59,516 nt of DNA from an uncultured Verrucomicrobia subdivision 3 bacterium (GCA_903913865.1 CAIWMU010000160.1:1-59516), one strand, 5' to 3'; counted from the stretch's first letter, positions 43,438-53,949 are shown. Translations and numbers: made by a program. Notes: a model not told the origin generated them from the sequence alone.

Positions 43438-46400
43438 TCAACGTGCCTTCACCCGGTAGTAGGAGGCGGGGCGGCCGGGCGTGAAGGGGGCCGTGCCCAG
43501 GGCTGTTCCCTCGTCCGTCCAACTGCCTGCCGTGCCGGTGGGGCTGACCGTGGCGACCTCCCGCCAGGGGCCGCCCACGCTGGTGGCGTATTCGATAACG
43601 TAGGATTTACCGGGTTGCGTCATCCATGCCACGGTGATTCTGCCTGTGTCCTTTTTGGCATAGAGATCGAGAAGCTGCGGGCTGGCAGTGCTGACTCCGC
43701 CGACGTCGATGGTGATGTTGTCGAGGGCCATATTCCGATCCTCGGGCGGGGCGTAAAAATCGTTGATGAAGGAGATCTGGACACTGTGCACGCCGGCCGG
43801 AACCGTGGTCTCGAGCGTGAACAGGGCTGGGCTGGCGGAGGCCAGTTCGACGCTGCCACGGGAGACGCTGTCGATCAGGAGTTCCGCCCGGGGGTAAACT
43901 CCGAGGGCGGGCGATCCACCGCCGGTGATTCCGAACGTGTAAAGGTTGGTTTCGGTGAACCGCACAATGGTCTGGAGCTTGCCGGAACTGTTGAGCCAAA
44001 CGACGCCACTGTTGGTGTAGGCGGATGCCGCACCGATCAGGATCATGGCTTCGGCCTCGATTTTAACTCCTGTGCCGGTGCTGCGGACAAGGGCGTTGCA
44101 TTCAGTAAGGAGGGCGTTCATGTAGCGTCCGGCCCGCTCCGCGTGGCGCCCGGGGGTTTCCCAGTTGATCTCATCAAACAGGATGCGTCCAGCCCCCCTG
44201 CGGACTTCAACCAGCGCGCCGGGTTTGGTGAGAAAGTTCGGGTCATTGGGGGTGGGATCGAGTCCGTAGCGGACCTGGTCGAGGAGGAGGTTGCGGTCCT
44301 CGGGCGGGGAGTAGGAATCGTTGTCGAAGGCGATGGCCAGTTCATGAGAGCCGGCCGTGAGGTTCGCACTGAGGGGCCAGGTCTGCCAATCGGCGCTGGT
44401 GACGGTGATGGCGTCTGCGATTGCGCCATCGATGCGGAGGACCATGTGCGGCCAGCCGCCTCCCTGGGGAGTGCCCCGGGCGACGATGCCGAACTGGTAT
44501 TGGCCGGGCTGCGTGATGCTGATTGTCTGCGCGACGTAGCCGTTGGCCCACAGGATCCATCCCCCGGATGTGGGTCCGCCCACCGTCTTGATGGGCATCT
44601 GCTCCGCCTGCAGGGTGGTGTAGGTGGAGAGGTTGAAGGCCTTGCGGTAAACGCGGCTGGCGATGTTTGTGGCGAGAATTTCTGACACGTTCCATGTGCC
44701 GGAGGCATCCGCCCAGTGGAGATCGTGATTGGTGATGCGGGTGGGGGCGGGATTGGCATCGCCCCGGACGATGGGCAGGGTGACTTCCGCCGACCAACCG
44801 GCTCCTGGCATGAGCAGCGGCGCTGCGGTGCCCAGGAAAGCTTCGGTGGGGCGATGGATCAGGAGAGTGCCCCCGGCCTGGACGTAGGACAGGAGCCGTG
44901 ACGTGTTTTGCCCGGCTTCGACCCATGGTGCATTGGTTCCCGCGAGGATGAGGAGGGGGAACCGGTTCAGGTCCGTGGTGGCGAGCCTGCCGGTGAGGTT
45001 TTCGGAGATCAGCCCGGCCCGGTTCAACTGGAGGGCGGTGGCGGAATCCGGCTCGGCAAGAATCGCCGCGCAGGCGGGGAACGGGTGAGATTGGGGGCTG
45101 GATGCAGGAGCTGAGCCGGGGGGTGGAATGTGGTTCAGGAGCCGCTGAAGCAGCGTGCCCGCCATCGGCTCGCGATTGAGTTTCTCGATGAGCAGCAGCT
45201 GGGAACAGATCAGGCCACCCCGGCCGATGGGGGCTTCAAGCAGGGCGGCCTTGTCCAGGCCCGCCTGCGAGCCAGTGTGGATGATGGGCCGGACGCTGCC
45301 CCGGGAAGGGATTTGGATGGAGGAAGCGCAGAGGGTGTGCCCATCCCGCCACCAGCGCAGTTGTTCCGGTTGCAGATCCACCGTGATGGGGTGGCCCGCA
45401 ACGGGGAAGCCAAAGGAGGCAGGCTCCTTTGAAAGGGTGAGGCTCAGGGGGATCCAGGCCGGGTAATTGGTCTGCTCCAGCAGGAGGATCCAGCCGCCGC
45501 GCTGCATGAACGACTGCCACTGGGACCCGGTGCTGCCGGAGCCGACCGAGGGGACCGGTTCGCCCTTGAGGGCGTGCCTGCCGATGATCAGGCAGTCGAA
45601 AGGGGAGTAGTCGGCAGTGGCCAAATTCGTGAGGGTTGCATGGGGGATGGAGGCGAAGGCGGCGGAGGTGCTGCCTGCGGGGTCGTAGAGGGCAACGCGC
45701 CGCTGGGAGGGCGGGGTGAGCGGGGTTGGGGCGGAGGCTTTCGCCGCGAGGGAGTTGCTGAAGACCAAGGCACTCCCACGCCAGAGCAGGAGATCCCAGG
45801 TGAACGCCCCCGGGGATGCAGGGGCTGCGAACGTGATGGTCTCGGTCCGTTGTTCTGCCGGGGGGAGGGCAAAATTGCGGCTGCCTGCCAGGGAACTGTT
45901 GACCCGCCATTCCAGGATGAAGGTGCCATTGGTGCTGGTGTCGTTGTAGATGGAGAGGGTGCGGGAGACGGTTTCGCCGGAGAAGAAGCGGCTGTCGTAT
46001 TCCCGGGGGGTGACGGCATAGGGGTGGTAGGCAGCCTTCTGGAGCTGATACAACCCGTTATTGGCCGGGTTGAGGTTCTGGATGCCGGCTGCGGCGGGAT
46101 CCTCGACCATTGTCCAGGGGCAGTGCGCACTCACTCCATAACTGCGATAGGCCTCGATCTGCATCTGCCAGGTCCAGGCCTTCGCGAGGGTGCGGTAGCG
46201 GAACCGGTCGAAATAGGCGGCATCCCCAAAGAGGATGCTCAAGCCCTCCGGGGCCGTGTCCGGCACCCAGAGGTATTCGCCGATGTAAAGGGGCTTCGTG
46301 CGATCCCATTTCCAGCTACCGCCGGGCCAGTAGGATTTGCGCAGAGGCTGGTCGAGCCAGTAGGCGGTATCGGGCCAGAGCTGGAAATCGGGGAACTCAT

Positions 46401-47838
46401 GGGGATAGTGGAGCCCGAGGACATCGGCCACACCGCCGGGATCGAGATCGGCCTCAAAGGTGATGGGGCGGGTGGGATCGAGGGATTTCACGAGCAGCCC
46501 CATCCGCGCCAGATTCGTGATGGCGCTGCTCGAAAGGGTGTCTCCGCCGCAGTGCAGAATCTCATTTTCGAGGCTCCACATGATGATCGAGGGGTGGTTG
46601 GCGTCCCGCTGGACAGCTGCACTGAGGTGGTTGGCGTAGTTGGTCCAGAAGACCGGATCGCCCAGCCTGTAGGCACGCGGATCGCACCAGACAGCGGCCT
46701 CCTCCACGATCAGGAGGCCCACTTCATCGGCGATTCGATACCAGGCGGAGGGCCATGGCTGGGTGTGGAGCCGGAGCGCCTTGTTGTTCCCTGCCTTCAC
46801 GTCGAGCAGCGATTGGCGGATCACGGAATCGGCGACCGGTCCCGTGGGGGGCCAGCAGGCGGCTGCGAGGAGGTGGGTTTTGGTGCCGTTGAGGTAAAAG
46901 CTGTCCCCGGAGGTCCAGAATTCGCGAAATCCGAAGCGGTTGGTTGCAAGGTCCGTGGTCTGGCCCGGGGAACTGATGCTGGATTCCAGATAGTAAAGAA
47001 ACGGATCTTCGGGCGACCAGAGCCGCGGAGTGGTCCAGGGGATGGAAGCATCCACGTCTGCGACCTGTCCCGGCGCGAGGGTGACCGGTTGATCCGGCAG
47101 GGAGAGGATGATGTTGGTGCCATCGGTGACGCGATGGTGGAGGACCGCGTTGACACTGGAGGTTGATTCGTTGCGCAGGCGTGTTTTAGGGGACAGTTTC
47201 TGGTTCCGCACCGATGTGGCAATCCGGACATTGGCAATCGCCACCTGGGGTGCATACTCGACACTCACAGGCTCCCAGATGCCGAACAGGTTGAAATGCC
47301 CGCCGATGGGGGCGAGGACCACGTTGACCGCCTGATCCCGCACCGATTCGCCGGAGGACATGTTTGTGAAGGTGACAGGTGAGCTGAAATAGGTCGTCCA
47401 ATCCCCGACAGCGATCAGGAGTTCGTTGGGAACGCCGGTCAGGGCAAACGCAGTGGCATCCAGCTCGAACGAGTCATATCCGTTGTAACACCCGCCGATG
47501 GCGTGGCCGTTGATGTAAACGGTTGAGTTGTATTTCACGCCACCGAACTTGAGTTTGACGCGGTGGTTGGCGGGCAGGGCGGGTAGTGTGAACTCTTTCC
47601 GGAACCATGCGCGGGCGTAGTTTGTCGAGGAGAGGTATCCCGGCACCGCGGTGCCGGACCAATTTGTGGAGGGGGGATAGGTCAGACTGCTGGAGATCTG
47701 GTATTGCCAGGGGCCGGAGAGATCGATGGATGTGCGGGCCCCGACCTGTTGTGCGCACAGCATCAGGCCCAACATCAGGGTCGATATGAACCAACGATCC
47801 AGGGGGATTCTACAGACGGAACCACGACGAGTGATCAT
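43438..47838 (-). CDS. Large secreted GH2-family glycoside hydrolase with duplicated C-terminal carbohydrate-binding-like modules
   Basis: This 1466-residue exported enzyme has a signal at residues 15-35. The N-terminal GH2 sugar-binding and Ig-like domains (D-L-S-G-P-W-Q-Y...F-R-K-E-F) lead to the catalytic TIM barrel (about 330-620). The acid/base Glu is in M-W-S-L-E-N-E-I and the likely nucleophile is in Y-I-G-E-Y. GH2 enzymes are beta-galactosidases, glucuronidases, mannosidases and relatives; the exact sugar is unclear. Two related beta-sandwich modules near the C-terminus each end with F-x-N-D-x-Y-x-P-P-E-D-R-N-x-x-L-D, like CBM60-type Ca-dependent xylan-binding domains. A long middle section (about 690-1060) is beta-rich and unassigned. 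Confidence 0.88.
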   Translation of the reverse strand: MITRRGSVCRIPLDRWFISTLMLGLMLCAQQVGARTSIDLSGPWQYQISSSLTYPPSTNWSGTAVPGYLSSTNYARAWFRKEFTLPALPANHRVKLKFGGVKYNSTVYINGHAIGGCYNGYDSFELDATAFALTGVPNELLIAVGDWTTYFSSPVTFTNMSSGESVRDQAVNVVLAPIGGHFNLFGIWEPVSVEYAPQVAIANVRIATSVRNQKLSPKTRLRNESTSSVNAVLHHRVTDGTNIILSLPDQPVTLAPGQVADVDASIPWTTPRLWSPEDPFLYYLESSISSPGQTTDLATNRFGFREFWTSGDSFYLNGTKTHLLAAACWPPTGPVADSVIRQSLLDVKAGNNKALRLHTQPWPSAWYRIADEVGLLIVEEAAVWCDPRAYRLGDPVFWTNYANHLSAAVQRDANHPSIIMWSLENEILHCGGDTLSSSAITNLARMGLLVKSLDPTRPITFEADLDPGGVADVLGLHYPHEFPDFQLWPDTAYWLDQPLRKSYWPGGSWKWDRTKPLYIGEYLWVPDTAPEGLSILFGDAAYFDRFRYRTLAKAWTWQMQIEAYRSYGVSAHCPWTMVEDPAAAGIQNLNPANNGLYQLQKAAYHPYAVTPREYDSRFFSGETVSRTLSIYNDTSTNGTFILEWRVNSSLAGSRNFALPPAEQRTETITFAAPASPGAFTWDLLLWRGSALVFSNSLAAKASAPTPLTPPSQRRVALYDPAGSTSAAFASIPHATLTNLATADYSPFDCLIIGRHALKGEPVPSVGSGSTGSQWQSFMQRGGWILLLEQTNYPAWIPLSLTLSKEPASFGFPVAGHPITVDLQPEQLRWWRDGHTLCASSIQIPSRGSVRPIIHTGSQAGLDKAALLEAPIGRGGLICSQLLLIEKLNREPMAGTLLQRLLNHIPPPGSAPASSPQSHPFPACAAILAEPDSATALQLNRAGLISENLTGRLATTDLNRFPLLILAGTNAPWVEAGQNTSRLLSYVQAGGTLLIHRPTEAFLGTAAPLLMPGAGWSAEVTLPIVRGDANPAPTRITNHDLHWADASGTWNVSEILATNIASRVYRKAFNLSTYTTLQAEQMPIKTVGGPTSGGWILWANGYVAQTISITQPGQYQFGIVARGTPQGGGWPHMVLRIDGAIADAITVTSADWQTWPLSANLTAGSHELAIAFDNDSYSPPEDRNLLLDQVRYGLDPTPNDPNFLTKPGALVEVRRGAGRILFDEINWETPGRHAERAGRYMNALLTECNALVRSTGTGVKIEAEAMILIGAASAYTNSGVVWLNSSGKLQTIVRFTETNLYTFGITGGGSPALGVYPRAELLIDSVSRGSVELASASPALFTLETTVPAGVHSVQISFINDFYAPPEDRNMALDNITIDVGGVSTASPQLLDLYAKKDTGRITVAWMTQPGKSYVIEYATSVGGPWREVATVSPTGTAGSWTDEGTALGTAPFTPGRPASYYRVKAR

Positions 47839-48016
47839 TCGCGAAGTGTCCCCTGTTCGGCACAGTTTTCAAGAGGAATCACCCGTGTTGTTTTGATGCA
47901 AAGGATGCCAGGGAGAGGGTGGAGCGTTGGTCATGCACGAATTTTCCTGACCTGTGACGTCCTGATTTTTGCGGCGACCTTTACACTGCCACGAGGAATG
48001 GTTTACGCTTCGGGGC

Positions 48017-48739
48017 ATGATCTCAAAATACAGGACCGTATCGATGACCTTCCGAAGAAACATCGCGATGATGTCGGCAACGCTGTGCCTCGTGGCAGCC
48101 TGTGCCGCAACGAGGCTCAATGCAGCAGACCAACCGGGGGAGACCCCCAGCGCGCTGGAATCCCAGTCGGCGGGCTGGAGCAACATCATGCCCCCGGCCA
48201 GCCTGAAGGGGTGGTACCGGGTCGCCATTCCCCCTACGGGAACACTGGGCCGGGAACAGTGGCATGTGGATGATGCCGCCGGTGTGCTGGTGTGCGATGG
48301 GGATGGCGGTCATGACATGATCATGCTGGAGGAGGAACTGGGGGATGTGATTTTCCACTTCGATTTCCGTTACACCCGTGTTGAGGGAAAGACGGGCTAC
48401 AACAGCGGAGCGTATGTCCGCAACTCGAAGGATGGCGGGCTCTGGCACCAGGCGCAGTTCGGGGATGCTTCTGCGGGATACCTGTTCGGAGCGACCCTTG
48501 ATGCTGAGGGCAAGACGAAGTCGTTCGGCCTCTCCAAAGAGCTGAAAGGCTGCCGCGTGAAGCCTGCGGGGGAATGGAACACGATGGAAATCACCGCCAA
48601 AGGCAAGGTGCTCACCCTCTGGGTAAACGGTGCCGTGACCTGCCAGTTCACCGAATGCAACGCCCTCAAAGGCAGGCTGGGGCTTGAGGCTGAAGGTTAC
48701 CGGATCGAGTTCCGCAACCTGAAGCTCAAAAAGCTGTAA
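48017..48739 (+). CDS. DUF1080 (3-keto-disaccharide hydrolase-like) secreted protein
   Basis: This protein of about 240 residues has a signal peptide (M-M-S-A-T-L-C-L-V-A-A-C-A-A). The single DUF1080 domain is a concanavalin-like beta sandwich with W-H-V-D-D-A-A-G-V-L-V, F-H-F-D-F-R-Y and a G-Y-N-S-G-A-Y-V segment. Family members described as 3-keto-glucoside or disaccharide hydrolases act after sugar 3-oxidation. Whether this one is catalytic is unknown. ATG 48017 is used, and ATG 48044 is an alternative. It lies between two glycosidase genes on the opposite strand. Confidence 0.82.
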   Translation: MISKYRTVSMTFRRNIAMMSATLCLVAACAATRLNAADQPGETPSALESQSAGWSNIMPPASLKGWYRVAIPPTGTLGREQWHVDDAAGVLVCDGDGGHDMIMLEEELGDVIFHFDFRYTRVEGKTGYNSGAYVRNSKDGGLWHQAQFGDASAGYLFGATLDAEGKTKSFGLSKELKGCRVKPAGEWNTMEITAKGKVLTLWVNGAVTCQFTECNALKGRLGLEAEGYRIEFRNLKLKKL

Positions 48740-48767
48740 GCGGCGAAAAGGTTGGTGTTGGTTTTTA

Positions 48768-48815
48768 CGGGCAGGTCTGCTTTCAAGAAAGCAAGCGGAC
48801 CTGCCCGAATTGTTT
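48768..48815 (+). terminator. Terminator after the DUF1080 gene
   Basis: A 10-bp stem CGGGCAGGTC/GACCTGCCCG with an inner GCTTTC/GAAAGC stem (48768-48807) is followed by TTGTTTTT on the + strand. The opposite strand has no T run, so it probably acts in one direction only. Confidence 0.7.
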
Positions 48816-48869
48816 TTCCCGAGGGGGGCGCTACAGCACGGGATCGGGCCTTTCCTTGTGGAGGCTGCG

Positions 48870-51170
48870 CTATTCCTTCAGCACGGTGCGTTTGCCCGCA
48901 GTGAGCGGGACGCTCTTGCCGGAGGGGAGGATGGCGCGGGCTTCCACACCTTTCGGGACTTCCGCCTCGAGAATGAACTTCCCGCCCTTGCGATGCCAGC
49001 GGCTGACAATCTTCCCATGCGGGGTCTGGCAGGAACCCTCGGCGCTGGTGAGATCGCCCGGATTGGGGCCGATGATGACCCTGTCCCAGCCGGTTGAACC
49101 GAAATCCTGACGGATCCCTGCCACATAGCCATAATACCACTCCTGCACATGGCCCAGCATGCAGTGGTTCAGGGACTGGTAGCCGTCCATCATGGCGTCC
49201 CAGGTTTCAGGCAGGGATGTGAGGCCCTTTTTCAGGATGCCGCCATAGCTGCCCAGGCCATCCCTCGAGTAAACCTTGTGAAGGATATCCGAGCGGCCCC
49301 CCTGCGCCAGGGCGCGGATGAGGTAAACGTGGCCGACATCCCCCGGGGTCTGCTGCCAATCCCGCTTTTCCAGATCGGCGATGATTCCGGTGATGAGCTT
49401 GTGGCGGTCGGCAGCTGGAACGACATCAGCACACAGGGCCATGGCGTTTGCACATTGCGGGCTGCCGGTGTTCTTGAGTGTTCGGGTGGCGGGATCCTGA
49501 AAGTGCCTCTGGAAATCGCGGGCGATGCGGGAGTGCAACTCACGGTAGGTCTTTGCATCTTCGGTGCGTCCCAGGACGGCAGCGGCATCGGCCACCCTGA
49601 GGGCGCACAAGGCCCAGGTGGCGGTGGCGGAAAGCTCCGTGGGGGTGAAACGGGAAGGCCCGGGCGGCTGGCCGTGGCCATAGTCATACCAGTCCCCAAG
49701 ACCTGAGGGGGCGACACCATCCTTCGATTCCTGCCCGATGTAGTCCACGAAGCGGCGCATCATGTCGAAGTTCTCGCTCAGGATTTTCTTGTCCCCATAC
49801 CATTCGTAGTGGGTCCAGGGACTCAGCACGGCGGCTGCGCCCCATTCCACAGTCCACGTGAAGGCACCGGGGAACCGTCCTGCCGGATAGGAGGGTGCGA
49901 CGGTGGTGACGCGGCCGGAGGGTTCCTGCGCATCGCGCAGATCCCCGGCGATCTTGGAGAACCACTCGTTTCCATCGTAACGGTAGAGGAAGGTTGGCTG
50001 GAGGAGGTATGCGCATTCCAACCATCCCAGCTTCTCACGGTGGGGGCAGTCGGTCATCACCCAATTCATGTTGGCGCGGACTGCCTGGTCGATGATCTTC
50101 TGGGTGTCGTTGTAGAGCGCGCTGGAGCAGGTGAACCGGCCCGTTTCCGGCAGGGCTGCCCGCACGGAGACCATTGTCAGCCGCTTGATCACCGGGAGTC
50201 CGGCCGGGTTCGGAGTTCCCTCCGGCACGGCGCCGGTCACTTCCACAAATTGCATGCCGAAATAGAAAAAGATCCACTGGTGGGTGAAAGAACGGCCATC
50301 TGTGACCAGTTCCCCGCCCGCAGTGTAGGCACCGAAGAGGCGCCCATCCCGTTTGTGTTCACCACAGCGGAACTGCACTGCGGATCCCGGCTTGCCTCCG
50401 GTGATCTGGACATTGAGCTGGCCGGCTGTATTCCGGGGGAAGGTGTAAACAAACACGCCTGGGGCCGATTCCTTGACTTCGACCGGGGCATCCCGCTCAA
50501 ACGGCTCGATGCCGGGGAAGGTGACAGGGGCGATCCTGCCCGGGGGGGCGCTCGCAAGGCGGGCATGGGCCCAGGGTTCCGAAAATCCGGCACGATCCCA
50601 GCCTGCGGGCTGTTTGCGGGCGTCATAGTCCTCCCCCGCGTAGATGTGCGAAAAGGTCACAGGTCCGGGGGCTGTGGTCCATGAGTCATCGGTGCCGATG
50701 ACGATCTGTTTACCCCCGGCGAATTCGAGCCGGAGTTCAGCCCTGAGCAGCAGCGGTTGTTCGGCGATCCGTTGAGGGCCATCCTTGTTGTAGCGGCCCT
50801 TGGGCGGGGGCGGGTTATGCCAGAATGAGTTGCCAAGCAGCACTCCGAGGCAGTTGGTCCCTTTGGAAAGCAGGGATCCCACGTTGAACTCACGGTAGAA
50901 GAGGGTCTTTTCGTATTGGGACCACGGCTGGTTGATGCCGAGAGGGGCGATGCGCGCACCGTTGATGCGGGCATCGAAATCACCGAGGCCGATGATCCTG
51001 AGTGTGGCCCGGACGGGAGCCTTGGGGATCACGAACTCCTTCCGGAAAAGGGGCAGGGGAGTGCCGGAGGGGGCATCCGCCGGGGGGGCGATCCACACCG
51101 CCTGATCAAATTCGGCGGCCGCTGCGAGTAGCGTGGCCCCGACCAGTCCAATCAACACCATGAATTTCAT
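48870..51170 (-). CDS. Alpha-L-rhamnosidase, GH78-like
   Basis: This 766-residue exported enzyme has a signal (L-I-G-L-V-G-A-T-L-L-A-A-A-A). N-terminal beta domains (F-R-K-E-F-V-I-P, D-A-R-I-N-G-A-R-I) are followed by the (alpha/alpha)6 catalytic part with D-C-P-H-R-E-K-L-G-W (about residue 375) and G-L-G-D-W-Y-D-Y-G-H, both hallmarks of GH78. The latter holds the conserved acidic residues. It should release terminal rhamnose from plant or microbial polysaccharides. Together with the GH2 enzyme and DUF1080 protein it suggests growth on complex carbohydrates. Confidence 0.92.
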   Translation of the reverse strand: MKFMVLIGLVGATLLAAAAEFDQAVWIAPPADAPSGTPLPLFRKEFVIPKAPVRATLRIIGLGDFDARINGARIAPLGINQPWSQYEKTLFYREFNVGSLLSKGTNCLGVLLGNSFWHNPPPPKGRYNKDGPQRIAEQPLLLRAELRLEFAGGKQIVIGTDDSWTTAPGPVTFSHIYAGEDYDARKQPAGWDRAGFSEPWAHARLASAPPGRIAPVTFPGIEPFERDAPVEVKESAPGVFVYTFPRNTAGQLNVQITGGKPGSAVQFRCGEHKRDGRLFGAYTAGGELVTDGRSFTHQWIFFYFGMQFVEVTGAVPEGTPNPAGLPVIKRLTMVSVRAALPETGRFTCSSALYNDTQKIIDQAVRANMNWVMTDCPHREKLGWLECAYLLQPTFLYRYDGNEWFSKIAGDLRDAQEPSGRVTTVAPSYPAGRFPGAFTWTVEWGAAAVLSPWTHYEWYGDKKILSENFDMMRRFVDYIGQESKDGVAPSGLGDWYDYGHGQPPGPSRFTPTELSATATWALCALRVADAAAVLGRTEDAKTYRELHSRIARDFQRHFQDPATRTLKNTGSPQCANAMALCADVVPAADRHKLITGIIADLEKRDWQQTPGDVGHVYLIRALAQGGRSDILHKVYSRDGLGSYGGILKKGLTSLPETWDAMMDGYQSLNHCMLGHVQEWYYGYVAGIRQDFGSTGWDRVIIGPNPGDLTSAEGSCQTPHGKIVSRWHRKGGKFILEAEVPKGVEARAILPSGKSVPLTAGKRTVLKE

Positions 51171-51216
51171 AGATAAACAATTTCAACCGAAAATTTTCCA
51201 GGCACACGGGTGCGGT

Positions 51217-53949
51217 TCAAGTGAACAGATCCAGTTGCGGGGCGGGGGCCAGTTGCTTGAGTTTGTCCCGATCGCGCTGGCGACGGTTCACCTGCCGCAC
51301 GTTGCCCTCGGGGGTCAGTTCTGATTCCTCGAGATTGTGAAGGATCTCCCTGGCCCGATCGAGAACAGATTTGGGAACGCCCGCCAGCCGTGCCACCTGG
51401 ATGCCGTAGCTCTTGTCCGTCCCCCCCTCGACGATTTTCCTCAGGAACACCACCTGGTCGTTCCATTCCCGCACGGCGACGTTGTAATTTTTGACGCGGG
51501 CCAGCCGGCCTGCGAGTTCCGTGAGTTCGTGATAATGGGTGGCAAAGAGGGTTTTTGCCCCCACCTGGTTGTGCAAAAACTCAAGGATTGACCAGGCCAG
51601 ACTCAATCCATCGAAGGTGCTCGTGCCACGGCCGATCTCATCCAGAATTATCAGGCTGCGCGGTGTGGCGTTGTTCAGGATGTTGGCCGTCTCGCACATC
51701 TCGACCATGAACGTGGACTGGCCCCGTGCGAGGTCGTCACTGGCGCCGATTCGCGTGAAGATCCTGTCCAGCAAATCGATGCGGGCGCGTGCTGCGGGAA
51801 GGAAGGAGCCTGTATGCGCCAGCAGCGCCAGAAGGGCAGTCTGGCGGATGTAGGTGCTTTTCCCGGCCATGTTCGGTCCGGTGATCAGGGCGATCTGCGT
51901 CGCGGCATCCAGATGTGTGTCGTTCGGCACGAACGGCTCCTCGCCCAGGTTCTGTTCCAGCACAGGGTGCCTGCCATCCACGATGTGCAGCACCCCTTCG
52001 TCGCCGATCTCGGGTCGGCAATAGTTGAACAGCCGGGCCGTTTGTGCGAAGGAGGCCAGCACATCCACCTGAGCGAGGGCACCTGCAGTTTCCAGGATGT
52101 CCCGGAGCCTTCCCACGACGGATTCGCGCACCTTTTGAAAAAGCTCGTATTCCAGCTTCATGGAGCGCTCTTCCGCCCCGAGAATCTTCCCTTCCATCTC
52201 CTTCAATTCAGGGGTGATGAACCGCTCCCCGTTGGCGATGGTCTGCTTGCGGATGTAGTGCGGAGGAACCTTGTCCAGATTGGAGCGGGTGACCTCCACA
52301 TAGTAGCCAAACACCGAGTTGAAACGGATCTTGAGCGAGCCAATGCCGGTGCGCTCGATCTCCTCCTGCTGCAGCCTGGCGATCCAGTCCTTGCCCCCGC
52401 GGCTCGCCTCCCGCAACTCATCCAGTGCGGCGTCGAACCCATCCCGGATGATACCTCCCTCCTTCAGAGCCAGAGGAGGCTCATCCACGATCGATCTGGC
52501 GATCAAATCGGCGATTTCAGGGCAGGGGATGATTCCATGGGCCAGTTGTGCGAGAATCAATGGATGGCTGTGCGGATCGATGGGATCTCCTGATTTCCAT
52601 GGCTCGTGTGCTGCCGGTTCGCTGGTGTCGGAACCGGTTGACCGGGGCTGATCCTTTGGCCCCCAAGGCAATGCGGGAGGCTCACTGGCTTTGGAAGGGC
52701 CTTTCCATGCCTGGACCGCTTCTACGAGGCGATGCTTCAGGGCCGGGAGTTGTTCCAGCGCGGCCCGGAGTGCGGCAAGGTCGCGCCCGTTTCCGCCTCC
52801 ACCGCCGATCCGGCTGATGGTGCGCTCCAGATCCCGCACTTGTTGCAGGGCGGTGCGGGTGGATTCCAGCAGTTCGACGTTTTCAAGAAACAGGGAGACT
52901 GTCTCCTGCCGCCGCTGGATGGCGCTCCGGGTTGAAAGCGGCTGCGATAGCCAATCCCTCAACCGCCGTGCACCCATGGGGGTGACGGTCCTGTTCAAGG
53001 CCCCCTGCAGGGTGGCTTTCTGCGATGCGTCCTGCCTCAGGGGTTCGAGAATCTCCAGATGGCGCAGTGTTGTGTGGTCCAGCGCCAGAAAATCGGTGCG
53101 CTGATAGAAGGAGATCCGTGTGAGTCCGGAGACATCCCTCCGTAGTTGCTGGGTCACGTAGTGCAGCAGGGCACCCGCAGCCCCGATGGCGGCGGGTCGG
53201 TCTTTGAGCCCGAATCCATCCAGGGCCGCGACTTTGAATTGGTCCCGGATTGTGAAGATCGCCGTCTCTGGCGCAAAGGTCCAATCCTCGTAGCCGTTGA
53301 TGATCCAGCCAAAACTGGTCTGGGTCGGCATGTCCGGGGGAGTCTCCGGCGAGGATTTTGCCCGGGAACCGGGGGTGGCGGCCCCGCTCTGGAGCAGGTC
53401 ACGGAGGCGGCCCGCACCTGTGGGGAAAAGGATCTCGGCCGGGTGGACCCGTTGCAGTTCCGTCCAAAGAGCCGCCTCATCCGGCAGTTCGGTGGAGCGG
53501 AAGTCGCCTGTCGTCAGGTCCGCAAAGGCCAGTCCGAATGCGCCCCCGGCCTCGTGGATTGCAGCTAGAAAATTATTACGCTCGGAAACGAGCAGGCGCT
53601 CATCGAAATGGGTTCCCGGGCTGAGCACCTGGGTGACCTCCCGCCGGACGAGTTGTCCCTTGCGCGCATCTTCCACCTGGTCGCAGATGGCCACCTTGCG
53701 GCCGGATTTGAGGAGCCGCCCGATGTAGCCATTGGCCGCGTGGTAGGGAATGCCGCACATGGGCACCGAACCACGCCGGGTGAGCGCCACGTTCAGCAAC
53801 TGGGCACCCGCCTGGGCGTCCTCAAAGAACATCTCATAAAAATCCCCGAGCCGGAACAGCAGCAGAGTGCCCGGCGGCAGTTCGCCTTTGATTCTGCGAT
53901 ACTGCGCCATCATGGGCGACAATTGTGCTTCGGTGGACATTTGATTCAA
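51217..53949 (-). CDS. mutS: DNA mismatch repair protein MutS
   Basis: This is a complete 910-residue MutS1. The mismatch-reading F-x-E motif is F37-Y-E39 in G-D-F-Y-E-M-F-F. The connector, lever and clamp regions follow. The ATPase domain has Walker A G-P-N-M-A-G-K-S-T, Walker B I-L-D-E-I-G-R-G-T-S-T and the H-Y-H-E-L-T-E switch. About 45 residues between the lever and clamp (about 430-475, Ser/Pro-rich) are longer than in common MutS proteins. No mutL lies nearby. The enzyme is presumably functional. Confidence 0.97.
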   Translation of the reverse strand: MNQMSTEAQLSPMMAQYRRIKGELPPGTLLLFRLGDFYEMFFEDAQAGAQLLNVALTRRGSVPMCGIPYHAANGYIGRLLKSGRKVAICDQVEDARKGQLVRREVTQVLSPGTHFDERLLVSERNNFLAAIHEAGGAFGLAFADLTTGDFRSTELPDEAALWTELQRVHPAEILFPTGAGRLRDLLQSGAATPGSRAKSSPETPPDMPTQTSFGWIINGYEDWTFAPETAIFTIRDQFKVAALDGFGLKDRPAAIGAAGALLHYVTQQLRRDVSGLTRISFYQRTDFLALDHTTLRHLEILEPLRQDASQKATLQGALNRTVTPMGARRLRDWLSQPLSTRSAIQRRQETVSLFLENVELLESTRTALQQVRDLERTISRIGGGGGNGRDLAALRAALEQLPALKHRLVEAVQAWKGPSKASEPPALPWGPKDQPRSTGSDTSEPAAHEPWKSGDPIDPHSHPLILAQLAHGIIPCPEIADLIARSIVDEPPLALKEGGIIRDGFDAALDELREASRGGKDWIARLQQEEIERTGIGSLKIRFNSVFGYYVEVTRSNLDKVPPHYIRKQTIANGERFITPELKEMEGKILGAEERSMKLEYELFQKVRESVVGRLRDILETAGALAQVDVLASFAQTARLFNYCRPEIGDEGVLHIVDGRHPVLEQNLGEEPFVPNDTHLDAATQIALITGPNMAGKSTYIRQTALLALLAHTGSFLPAARARIDLLDRIFTRIGASDDLARGQSTFMVEMCETANILNNATPRSLIILDEIGRGTSTFDGLSLAWSILEFLHNQVGAKTLFATHYHELTELAGRLARVKNYNVAVREWNDQVVFLRKIVEGGTDKSYGIQVARLAGVPKSVLDRAREILHNLEESELTPEGNVRQVNRRQRDRDKLKQLAPAPQLDLFT

